A stretch of 36,629 nt of DNA from Nocardioides sp. (GTDB taxonomy: Bacteria; Actinomycetota; Actinomycetes; Propionibacteriales; Nocardioidaceae). Positions 16,552 to 27,056 of the stretch are shown piece by piece (position 1 is the first letter of the stretch; every line of letters starts with the position of its first letter). Both the position numbers and the translations under genes were made by a program. Location: assembly GCA_002729525.1 (NCBI GenBank), contig PBYI01000050.1, positions 1-36,629 of the forward strand. The letters are read 5' to 3'. Under the pieces are notes generated by a model. That model ran no database searches. It was not told the DNA's origin and saw only the letters and a list, made by a program, of their open reading frames with translations.

Positions 16552-17220
16552 GTGCCGGTCGTGCCGCCGACCGACGCCACCGCCCGGGTGCCCCGCTGGT
16601 GGGCGTGGACCCTGCTCGGCCTGCTCGTCGCGGTCACTCTCGGGGTCGGTGCGCCGGCGTGGGCACTGGGCGACGACGCCGTCGCGTGGTCGATGCGCCT
16701 GCTGTCGTCGGCGACCGCACTGCTGGCCGTCGCGACCTGGTCGGCGGTCGTCCGCGCACGTCGTACGACGCTGCCGCCGGCGGGCCCGGACGGCGTGCTC
16801 GTGCTGCGCTCGCCGCTGGCGACCGTGGCGCCTCTCGTGCTCGCCTGGCTGCTGGTCTACCCCGTCGCCGGGCTGTGGGCCTGGTCGCTGGCCACGGACC
16901 CACGCGGGCTCACCGCGATCGGGTCGGCGGCCGTCGTCGTGCTGGGCGCGCTCGCGTCGCTGCCCTCGCTGGCCCGGCTCCTGACCGGCGGCCTGCACCG
17001 CCCGGTGCTGGTCGCCGGTCCCGGCTCGCTGCACTACCGGGGCGGTCGTACGACGCGCGACGTGCCCGCCCCGCGGGTGGGCCGGGCCGCGCTCCAGGAC
17101 CGCCCGGCGGCGGTGCGGGTGACGGTGCGCGGCGAGGACGACCTGGTCCTGCCGACCCCGGCGTTCGCCGAGTCGCCCGCGGTGCTGCTCGCCGCCGTCC
17201 GGCGGGTCGGTCGCGGCTGA
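16552..17220 (+). CDS. Small membrane protein, unknown function
   Basis: The 222-aa product has four hydrophobic segments (WWAWTLLGLLVAVTLGVGA, LLSSATALLAVATWSAVV, VAPLVLAWLLVYPVAGLWAW, AAVVVLGALASLPSLA). The C-terminal 80 residues are soluble and reminiscent of a PH-like (bPH) domain: PVLVAGPGSLHYRGG through VRVTVRGEDDLVLP. The role is unknown. The GTG start lies 27 bases after the MFS gene, so the two may be co-transcribed. Its stop codon is part of a hairpin shared with the convergent gene. Confidence 0.65.
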   Translation: MPVVPPTDATARVPRWWAWTLLGLLVAVTLGVGAPAWALGDDAVAWSMRLLSSATALLAVATWSAVVRARRTTLPPAGPDGVLVLRSPLATVAPLVLAWLLVYPVAGLWAWSLATDPRGLTAIGSAAVVVLGALASLPSLARLLTGGLHRPVLVAGPGSLHYRGGRTTRDVPAPRVGRAALQDRPAAVRVTVRGEDDLVLPTPAFAESPAVLLAAVRRVGRG

Positions 17221-17233
17221 GGGCTCAGCCGCG
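17212..17233. terminator. Compact hairpin spanning two convergent stop codons
   Basis: CGCGGCTGA at 17212-17220 pairs perfectly with TCAGCCGCG at 17225-17233 around loop GGGC. Each arm contains the stop codon of one of the two convergent genes, so the structure could terminate both transcripts. Confidence 0.55.
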
Positions 17234-17956
17234 GGAGGCGAGCACAGCCAGGTCGCGCACGGCGTACCGGTGGTGCTCCCACTCCTCCTCGAGGATCGTG
17301 CGCAGGCACGACCCGGTCGGCACGGTGTGCTCGGCCGACCACGGGTGCGTCCGCCCGACGGCCAGCCCGTCCTCGGTGACGTCGGCGAGGAACGCCCGCA
17401 CCTGTGCCACCCGGTCGGCGCGCACCGCAAGCACGGCGTCGTACGCCACCGGGCCCTGATCGAAGACGCTGGTGTCGTAGCCGTCGAGGGCGTAGTCGGC
17501 GTTGGGCATGCCGAGCCGGTGGTAGGGCTCGACGCGCTCGAGGACGGCGCGTCCGAGCCAGGTGTCGGTGGCCATCACCAGGTGGCGCAGCGTCTCGGCG
17601 AACGACCACTCGCCGTCGACGCGCTCGTCGACCGCACCGTCCGGCAGCGTCGCCGCCCGCTCGAGCGTCGCCGACCACTGCCGCTCGACCGCGGCCCACG
17701 CCTCGCGCAGGCCCTCGGGCGTGGTGGCGGTGCGCAGCGCGCGGCCGGGGAAGCGGCGGTCGAGCTCGCCGTCGACGTACGCCGTGACGTCGACGCCGTT
17801 GACCAGCAGCGGACCGCCGCCCTGGAGCAGCCACGGGGAGTCGAGGTCGGTGCCGACCACGTCGACGCCGCGCAGCACCGCGCCGGACAGGTCGCAGCGG
17901 TCGAACCGCGCCCCGCGCAGGTCGGCGTCGACGAAGGTCCTCGGCTCGCTGTCCAC
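17225..17956 (-). CDS. DinB-like protein with N-terminal pentapeptide repeats
   Basis: The 243-aa product combines two parts. Residues about 7-40 are pentapeptide-like repeats (TFVDADLRGARFDRCDLSGA). From about residue 85 a DinB/mycothiol-dependent helical bundle follows, with the expected metal-ligand histidines in FAETLRHLVMATDTW and EEEWEHHRYAVRDL. DinB-fold enzymes in actinobacteria often use mycothiol, but no substrate can be named. The repeats are too few to make a full beta-helix and may act as an N-terminal cap. ATG at 17956. It is convergent with the upstream membrane-protein gene. Confidence 0.8.
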   Translation of the reverse strand: MDSEPRTFVDADLRGARFDRCDLSGAVLRGVDVVGTDLDSPWLLQGGGPLLVNGVDVTAYVDGELDRRFPGRALRTATTPEGLREAWAAVERQWSATLERAATLPDGAVDERVDGEWSFAETLRHLVMATDTWLGRAVLERVEPYHRLGMPNADYALDGYDTSVFDQGPVAYDAVLAVRADRVAQVRAFLADVTEDGLAVGRTHPWSAEHTVPTGSCLRTILEEEWEHHRYAVRDLAVLASRG

Positions 17957-17969
17957 GGACTGGATCCTG

Positions 17970-18191
17970 CTACCGGGCCGGTGCCGCGTCCAGGACCGGT
18001 ACGCCGCGAGGTCGCGCGGCGGCGAGCGAGCAGGCTGCGTTGACGGCGACGACCACCGCGATGCTGACGAGCTCGTGCGGGGCGAGCCGTTCGACGAGCA
18101 GCAGCCCCGCCAGCGCGGCAGTCACCAGGTCGAGGCACGTGAGGACCCAGTAGACCCGCCGCGGTACGCGGCGGTGCGGGAGGCCTACGCG
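17970..18191 (-). pseudogene. Possible two-segment membrane protein remnant lacking a clear start
   Basis: The frame ending at 17970 encodes two hydrophobic segments (VYWVLTCLDLVTAALAGLLL and ELVSIAVVVAVNAACSLAAA) with good codon bias, as in a real gene. No ATG or well-placed GTG/TTG precedes the first segment; the only in-frame GTG (18125) falls inside it. The open frame continues upstream into the regulator gene. It may be the tail of a decayed gene, or a small protein using an unusual start. Confidence 0.35.
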
Positions 18192-19210
18192 CGCTGAGGC
18201 GTGGCGGCGCCGAGCCAGCCGCGCTCGTGCGCGACCCAGCCGAGCTGGAGGCGCGAGACGACGCCGGCGCCGTCCATGAGGGCGCGGACCCGGCGCTGGA
18301 CGGTGCGCACGGACGTGCCGGTGCCCTTGGCGACGGCCTCGTCGGTCAGCCCCGCGAGCAGCAGGGTGAGGATCTCGCGGTCCAGGTCGGTCGGGCTGTC
18401 GGCGGCCAGCCGGCTGGGCTCCGGGGCCCCGGACTCGGCGGTGCCCGGGGCGATCTCGAAGGCGCGCTCCCAGACCAGCTCGAAGAGGGCGATGAGGGCG
18501 TCGAGAAGGCCGCTGCCCCGGACCAGCAGCGCGCCCTCCGGACCGGTTCCGGTGCCGGCGTGGCCGAGGGGCACGAGCGCGACGCTGCGGTCGACCACGA
18601 ACAGCTTGATCGGCACCGACGGCGACAGCCGGGCCTCCTCGCCGCGCGCGGCGGCCGCTGCGACGGCGTGCAGCAGCCGGGGCTCCTCCTCCAGCATCGA
18701 GGTCTCCAGCACGGCGCGGTAGCGCACGCCGCGGTCGACCGCGGCGTCCTCCGTCTCCGCGTTGTCCTCGCTGGAGACGACCGCGACCGGCGGCTTGACC
18801 AGCGACAGCACCTCCTCGCGCGCGGAGGTCTGGATCTGCTGGATGCGCGCCCGGACCGCCGCGGTGCCGACGACCAGGTCGACCACGTCGGACGGGTGCG
18901 ACGTGGGGCCGGTGCGCCGGTAGACCTCGTCGAGCTGCTCGACGAGCTTCTGGGTGGTGTGCACCGCGTGCTGCTGCTCGGCGAGCACGGCGCCGAGCGC
19001 GATCGCCGGGGGAGCGGGGACGTACGTCGCGGGCGCGCTGCCGACGCGTCGGGACAGCAGGCCGTGGTCCTCGAGCGCCCCGAGCAGGCGCTGCGCCTCG
19101 TCGAGGTCGACCGCGACGGCCGTGGCGAGGCCGGCGGCGTCGAGCGCGCCGGCGTGCACCAGTGCGCCGTACGCCGCGACCAGCTCCGGCTCCAGGGGTG
19201 CTGCTCCCAC
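18185..19210 (-). CDS. LuxR-type transcriptional regulator with TrmB-like N-terminus
   Basis: The 341-aa product has a TrmB-like winged helix at the N-terminus (LVAAYGALVHAGALDAAGLATAVAVDLDEAQRLLGALEDHGLLSRR), a middle region that ends in a phospholipase-D-like or sensor fold, and a C-terminal LuxR/GerE helix-turn-helix (DREILTLLLAGLTDEAVAKGTGTSVRTVQRRVRALMDGAG). Such regulators in actinobacteria often sit beside secondary-metabolism or stress genes, but the ligand is unknown. The GTG at 19210 is preferred over upstream options because GGGAGG lies eight bases before it. It is divergent from the arsenic operon, about 320 bases away. Confidence 0.8.
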   Translation of the reverse strand: MGAAPLEPELVAAYGALVHAGALDAAGLATAVAVDLDEAQRLLGALEDHGLLSRRVGSAPATYVPAPPAIALGAVLAEQQHAVHTTQKLVEQLDEVYRRTGPTSHPSDVVDLVVGTAAVRARIQQIQTSAREEVLSLVKPPVAVVSSEDNAETEDAAVDRGVRYRAVLETSMLEEEPRLLHAVAAAAARGEEARLSPSVPIKLFVVDRSVALVPLGHAGTGTGPEGALLVRGSGLLDALIALFELVWERAFEIAPGTAESGAPEPSRLAADSPTDLDREILTLLLAGLTDEAVAKGTGTSVRTVQRRVRALMDGAGVVSRLQLGWVAHERGWLGAATPQRA

Positions 19211-19484
19211 GGCGGACCTCCCTTCCCGGCGTCGAGGATCGCAGATCACCCGCACGGGTGCTGTCGGGATCGCGACATGGCGGGATCCCGCCACCGGCGG
19301 GGTCTGGCGCTGGTACCCCCGGGGGCTCCAGTCTGCGGGTGCAGCGCGCGGCCGACGTCGCCGAGACCGGGCAGGTTCCCCCCACTGACATCCGCCCGGT
19401 GGAGGTGCGGGAGCGACCCCCTGGGTCGGCCGCGCGCTGCCGTGCTGTGCGGACTTGCGTCCCCCTCGACCCTCTGCTCCAATT

Positions 19485-19519
19485 CACTCAACAATCATTG
19501 AGTCAATGCTTCTTGAGTG
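19485..19519. promoter_or_regulatory. ArsR-type operator of the arsenic operon (TTGAGT repeats)
   Basis: ACTCAA (19486-19491), TTGAGT (19498-19503) and TTGAGT (19513-19518) form an inverted pair plus a direct copy. ATTGAGTCAAT at 19497-19507 is itself a perfect dyad. The cluster lies 14-48 bases before the ArsR-ArsC start, the usual place for ArsR/SmtB repressor binding. The rest of the 322-base divergent region shows only the regulator's ribosome binding site. Confidence 0.65.
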
Positions 19520-19532
19520 AACGAGGTCGACG

Positions 19533-20276
19533 GTGGACGAGCTCGCTGCCCGGGCGGAGCGCCACGCGGCGCTGTCCGACCGCACCCGGCTGCGCGTGGT
19601 CGACCTCCTCGCGGTCGGCGACCGTACGCCGCGCGACCTCCAGGCCGAGCTCGGCATCTCCTCCAACCTCGTCGCCCACCACCTCGGGGTGCTCGAGCGG
19701 GTCCGCATCGTGCAGCGACGGCGCTCCGACGCCGACCGCCGCCGTACCTACGTCCAGCTCGTGCCCGAGCGGCTCCCGGTCGTCGCCGGGCCGGTGCCCG
19801 ACTGGGAGGGCAGCGACGGCGTGGTGTTCGTCTGCACCGCCAACTCCGCCCGCTCCCAGCTCGCCGCCGCCCTGTGGAACGACCACGTGGCCGACGACCC
19901 CGGCACCCCGGGCGCGACCTCGGCCGGCACCCACCCCGGCGACCGGGTCGACCCCGGCGCCGTCCAGGCCGCCCGCCGCCGAGGGCTGCGGCTGGCCGAC
20001 CGTCCGGTGGGCCTCGACGAGCTCGGCCTGGTCTCCCCGAGCCGGCTCGTGGTCACCGTCTGCGACTCCGCGCACGAGGAGCTCGCCCGCACCGGAGCGC
20101 TGGCCGACGTCCGCGAGCTGCACTGGTCGGTGCCCGACCCCGTGCCCCTCGGCACCGCGGCGGCCTTCGACGACGCCGCCTCGGAGCTGCTGCGTCGGAT
20201 CCGCTCGCTCACCCCGCCCCGGCCGCACGTCGTACCCGACCTGTCCGCCCAGTCCCACGCAGGAGACCCCACGTGA
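19533..20276 (+). CDS. ArsR repressor fused to low-molecular-weight-phosphatase-type arsenate reductase
   Basis: The 247-aa product joins two arsenic proteins. Residues 1-80 are an ArsR winged helix (HAALSDRTRLRVVDLL, LGISSNLVAHHLGVLERVRIV). Residues 95-235 are an LMW-phosphatase/arsenate-reductase domain with the P-loop VCTANSARSQ (Cys101 to Arg107) and the general-acid Asp in WSVPDPVPLG. The domain would reduce arsenate to arsenite. The ArsR part has no cysteine, so the classic ELCVC As(III) site is missing and sensing may involve the catalytic domain. GTG start at 19533 behind ACGAGG. Overlaps the aquaporin gene by four bases. Confidence 0.87.
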   Translation: MDELAARAERHAALSDRTRLRVVDLLAVGDRTPRDLQAELGISSNLVAHHLGVLERVRIVQRRRSDADRRRTYVQLVPERLPVVAGPVPDWEGSDGVVFVCTANSARSQLAAALWNDHVADDPGTPGATSAGTHPGDRVDPGAVQAARRRGLRLADRPVGLDELGLVSPSRLVVTVCDSAHEELARTGALADVRELHWSVPDPVPLGTAAAFDDAASELLRRIRSLTPPRPHVVPDLSAQSHAGDPT

Positions 20277-21049
20277 ACCCCGACCTCGCCCGCCGCCTCG
20301 TCGCCGAGCTCGTCGGCACCGGAGCCCTCGTCGCCGTGGTCGTCGGCAGCGGGATCATGGGGCAGCAGCTGTCCGACGACGTCGGTCTCCAGCTGCTCTA
20401 CAACTCCACGGCGACCGTGTTCGGCCTGACCGCGCTCATCCTGGTCTTCGGACCGACCTCCGGCGCGCACTTCAACCCCGTCGTCTCGGCCGCCGACTGG
20501 CTGTTCGGCCGGCTCGGTGGTGGAGGTCCGGCGTCAGGGGCGCTGACCGGGCGTGAGGTCGGGCTCTACTCCGTCGCCCAGGTCGTCGGCGCGATCGGCG
20601 GGGCGGTGCTGGCCAACCTGATGTTCGACGTACCGGTCACCGAGCTCGCCACCACCGACCGCAGCGACCCACGGCTGTGGCTGTCCGAGGTCGTCGCGAC
20701 CGTCGGGCTGGTCACCCTCATCTTCGCGCTGGTGCGCACCGGGCGGGGCGTGCTGGCCGCCCCCGCCGTCGGCATCTACATCGGTGCCGCCTACTGGTTC
20801 ACCTCCTCCACCTCGTTCGCCAACCCGGCCGTCACGATCGGCCGGGTCTTCTCCGACACCTTCGCCGGCATCCAGCCGTTCTCGGTGCCGGCGTTCGTCG
20901 TCGCCCAGGTGATCGGCGCCCTGCTCGCCGTCGGCCTGGTGCGCTTCCTCCACCCCGATCTCGGCACGCCCGGCGACACCTCCCTCGAGGACGTCGTCGT
21001 CCCGTCCGAGCACGACCAGCACTCCCACGACCCGAAGGACGCTGCATGA
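20273..21049 (+). CDS. Aquaporin, likely arsenite channel
   Basis: The 258-aa membrane protein has six hydrophobic segments and the two half-helix motifs of the aquaporin family: HFNPVVS near residue 63 (NPV instead of NPA) and FANPAVT near residue 182. The residue after the second NPA is Val, not the Arg that most water channels use to narrow the pore. A wider, arsenite-permeable pore, as described for aquaporins in rhizobial ars operons, is a reasonable inference. No ArsB or Acr3 gene is present, so this protein is the likely route for arsenite out of the cell. The His/Asp-rich tail (EHDQHSHDPKD) could bind metal. GTG start, overlapping genes on both sides. Confidence 0.88.
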   Translation: MNPDLARRLVAELVGTGALVAVVVGSGIMGQQLSDDVGLQLLYNSTATVFGLTALILVFGPTSGAHFNPVVSAADWLFGRLGGGGPASGALTGREVGLYSVAQVVGAIGGAVLANLMFDVPVTELATTDRSDPRLWLSEVVATVGLVTLIFALVRTGRGVLAAPAVGIYIGAAYWFTSSTSFANPAVTIGRVFSDTFAGIQPFSVPAFVVAQVIGALLAVGLVRFLHPDLGTPGDTSLEDVVVPSEHDQHSHDPKDAA

Positions 21050-21492
21050 CCACCACGCCCGACACCGACGTGCCGCAGGTCGTCTTCGCCTGCGTGCGCA
21101 ACGGCGGCCGCTCCGTGATCAGCCGGGTGCTCGCCGAGCACTACGCCCAGGGCCGCGTGCGCGCGCTCTCGGCCGGCACCCAGCCCGGCGAGCACATCCA
21201 CGCCGAGGTCGCCGAGGTGCTGGAGAAGCTCGGCCTGGACACCTCGCAGGAGACGCCCAAGCACCTCACCCGCGAGACCGTCGCCGCCTCGGCGATGGCG
21301 ATCACGCTCGGGTGCGGCGAGGAGTGCCCCTACGTCCCCGGCGTCCGGTACGTCGACTGGCCGGTCGCCGACCCCGGCGGCCAGGACGAGGACACGGTCC
21401 GCGCGATCATCGCCGACCTCGACGGCCGGGTGCGCACGATGCTCGTCGAGCTGGTCCCCGACCTCGAGCTGCCACCCTCGGTGCTGGGCTGA
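21046..21492 (+). CDS. arsC: Arsenate reductase, LMW-phosphatase family
   Basis: This 148-aa enzyme reduces arsenate to arsenite. The P-loop is CVRNGGRS, with nucleophile Cys16 and Arg22. The general acid is Asp109 in DWPVADPG. Two more cysteines, Cys90 and Cys94 in LGCGEECPYVPG, are placed where thioredoxin-linked ArsC proteins carry their relay cysteines, although the actinobacterial members often use mycothiol; the reductant is uncertain. The sequence after the P-loop (VISRVLAEHY) differs from the usual QMA. ATG at 21046 overlaps the aquaporin stop. It is the second reductase of the operon. Confidence 0.88.
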   Translation: MTTTPDTDVPQVVFACVRNGGRSVISRVLAEHYAQGRVRALSAGTQPGEHIHAEVAEVLEKLGLDTSQETPKHLTRETVAASAMAITLGCGEECPYVPGVRYVDWPVADPGGQDEDTVRAIIADLDGRVRTMLVELVPDLELPPSVLG

Positions 21493-21495
21493 GCC

Positions 21496-22639
21496 CTAGG
21501 AGCCGTCGGGCGCGGTGAGGTGCGCGAGCACGTCGCGCGCGGCGTCCCGGGCCGGCCGTCCGACGCCGATGAGCGTGGCCGACGCCGGCCCGGTCCAGTC
21601 GCCGTACCCCATCAGCCAGAGCGGTACGTCGTCCGCCGACCGCACGGCGTACGGCGACCCCTCGGGCGCGACGGTGGCGGGTCGGCCGGCGTCGTCGCGG
21701 GTGAGCCCCAGGGGGCGCAGGTGGCCGGTCGCCGGCCGGAAGCCGGTGGCCCACACGACGGTGTCGAGCGGGGCCGTGGTCCCGTCGGCCCAGCGGGCGC
21801 CGTCACGGGTGAGCGCGGCGACCATCGGCTCGGGCACCAGGTCGCCGCGGTCGCGCGCGGCCCGCACCGGAGGCACCGCCACCAGGTCGCCGGTGTTGCC
21901 GAGCCGCTGCGGCGTGCGCCCGGCGGCGAGGTCGGCGACGGCCTTGGTGGCGTGCTCGAACAGCACCCGACCGTCGACGTCGTCGGGCAGCCAGCCGGGG
22001 GTGCTGCGGGTCGCCCAGTGCACCCGGGCGGCGGTGCCGAGCAGGTCGGCGGCGACCTGGGCGCCGGAGTTGCCGGCGCCGACGACCAGCACCCGCTGCC
22101 CGGCGAACGTCTCCGGACCGCGGTAGTCGTGGACGTGCAGCACCCGGCCGGCGAACTCCTCGTCGCCCGGCACGCGCGGCACGAACGGCTGGTCCCAGGT
22201 GCCGGTGGCGCTGACGACGGCGCGGGCCCGGACGTCGCCGTGGTCGGTGGTGACCACCAGTCCGCCCGCGGGGTGACGGTCGACGCCGCCGACCCGCACC
22301 GGGCGGCGTACGTCGAGGCCGTAGCGCTGCTCGTAGTCGGTCAGGTAGGCCACGACGTGGGCGGCGTCGGGCGCCCGGCCCCCCCTCCGGCACCGGAGGC
22401 GCCGGTGGCTCGGGCATCAGCCGTCCGGGCAGCGAGCTGTAGCCGGCGGGGGAGAACAGGCGCAGGCTCGGCCAGGCGTCCTGCCAGGCACCGCCGGGTC
22501 CGGGGTGAGCGTCGAGCAGGAGCAGCGACGGCTCTGCGGGGAGCCCACGCGCGGCCCGGCGCAGGTGGTAGCCGAACGCGAGCGCCGACTGCCCGCCGCC
22601 GACGACGCAGACGTCGACGTCGGCCGGGAGCCCGCTCAC
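21496..22639 (-). pseudogene. arsO: ArsO-like FAD/NAD(P) monooxygenase, frameshifted at a G7 tract
   Basis: The sequence resembles the flavin monooxygenase ArsO found in actinobacterial ars clusters. The N-terminal frame from GTG 22639 has the FAD loop VVGGGQSALAFGYH and SLRLFSPAGYSSLPGRLMP. At 22379-22385 a run of seven C (G on the coding strand) shifts the frame; with six G it would read PEGGRAPDAAHVVAYLTDYEQ and continue to the stop at 21496. The second part contains the NADPH loop VLVVGAGNSGAQVAAD and VVWATGFRPATGHLRPLG. Repaired length would be about 380 aa. The start overlaps the ArsR-GNAT stop (GTGA). It could be a real pseudogene, slippage-controlled expression or an assembly error. 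Confidence 0.75.
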
Positions 22640-23475
22640 GTGTCGTCGCGCCGGCGCCGCTCGAGCAGCACCGTGTCGCGCCAGACGCCGTCGAGCTGCG
22701 CGATGCGCGAGCGCACCGCGAGCGTCTCGTAGCCGGCCGAGCGGTGCAGGGCGAGGCTGGCGCGGTTCTCGGGGAAGATCGCGGTCTGCAGGGTCCACAG
22801 GCCGCCGGCGTCGGCCTCGGTGACCTGGCGGTGCAGTAGCGCGCGCCCGACACCACGGCCCCGCGCCTCCTCGGCGACGTAGACCGACGACTCGCCGACC
22901 CCGGTGTAGCAGGCGCGGGTGGAGGTGGGGGAGACGCCGGTCCAGCCGACCACCGTCCCCGGAGCCTCGCGGAGCTCGGCGACCCAGCGGTGATCGTCCA
23001 GCCACTTGTGCGCGAGCGCCTCGACGTCGGGCGCCTCGGTCTCGAAGGTGGCGTTGCGGGTCGCGATGCCCTGGGCGTAGATCTCGCGCACCCGAGGGAG
23101 GTCGGCGTCGGTCATCGCGCGGGTCACCACGTCGGCAGGCACGTCCTCCGGGCAGCAGGGCGCGGCGCCGAGGGTGCCCATGACGACGTCGGCGGCGTGC
23201 GGCAGCCCCGTGCAGCAGGCGGCGTTGACCGAGACCAGGCTGGCCGTGCCGACCTTGTCGACGGCGACGAAGCCGACGTCGGCGAGGCGGCGTACGTGGT
23301 GGGAGGTCGTGGCCTGGCTGATGCCGAGCTGCTCGGCCAGGTCGCCGACGCGCACCGCGCCGGTGGCGCTGGAGGCGACCTGGTGCAGGAGCCGCACGCG
23401 GGTGGGGTCGGCCAGGGTGGCGAACCACTCGGCGTACGTCGTGGCGGCGTCCGGGTCGAGCGTGGTGCCGGTCAT
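22636..23475 (-). CDS. ArsR repressor fused to ArsN-like GNAT acetyltransferase
   Basis: The 279-aa product has an ArsR winged helix at residues 1-85 (WFATLADPTRVRLLHQVAS, LGISQATTSHHVRRLADVGFV) and a GNAT acetyltransferase from about residue 117. The latter opens DADLPRVREIYAQGIATRNATFETEAP, typical of the phosphinothricin-acetyltransferase/ArsN group, and has the acetyl-CoA loop RGRGVGRALLH. Between them lie two Cys pairs, 87-88 and 107-108, well suited to bind As(III). ArsN enzymes can acetylate the organoarsenical antibiotic arsinothricin, so a sensor-detoxifier is plausible. ATG at 23475 lacks a ribosome binding site and may be leaderless. It probably binds the three sites at 23494-23562. 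Confidence 0.88.
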   Translation of the reverse strand: MTGTTLDPDAATTYAEWFATLADPTRVRLLHQVASSATGAVRVGDLAEQLGISQATTSHHVRRLADVGFVAVDKVGTASLVSVNAACCTGLPHAADVVMGTLGAAPCCPEDVPADVVTRAMTDADLPRVREIYAQGIATRNATFETEAPDVEALAHKWLDDHRWVAELREAPGTVVGWTGVSPTSTRACYTGVGESSVYVAEEARGRGVGRALLHRQVTEADAGGLWTLQTAIFPENRASLALHRSAGYETLAVRSRIAQLDGVWRDTVLLERRRRDDT

Positions 23476-23493
23476 GGGCGACAGCCTAGCGCT

Positions 23494-23562
23494 GCATCGA
23501 TCCGGATCGATGCTTGCATTCATCGATCCCGGTCGATACCTTTCCATCGATCGTTGTCGATG
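23494..23562. promoter_or_regulatory. Three tandem 18-bp palindromic operators between divergent ars genes
   Basis: Three sites share the pattern CATCGATC-N4-TCGAT(G/A): CATCGATCCGGATCGATG at 23495-23512 (a perfect 20-bp dyad when extended by one base each side), CATCGATCCCGGTCGATA at 23521-23538 and CATCGATCGTTGTCGATG at 23545-23562. Start-to-start spacing is 26 and 24 bases. They fill most of the 105-base gap between the ArsR-GNAT gene and the flavoprotein gene and are likely sites for that ArsR. Confidence 0.8.
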
Positions 23563-23580
23563 CACTTCCAGGAGACCCCC

Positions 23581-27022
<3,442 letters not shown>

Positions 27023-27056
27023 GGGAGCCCGCACGTCGTGGCCCGACGATGTGGCC

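Noticed and set aside
21486..21496. GGGCT-G-AGCCC dyad as a terminator between arsC and arsO
   Set aside because: The stem is five bp with a one-base loop, too small to fold into a useful hairpin.
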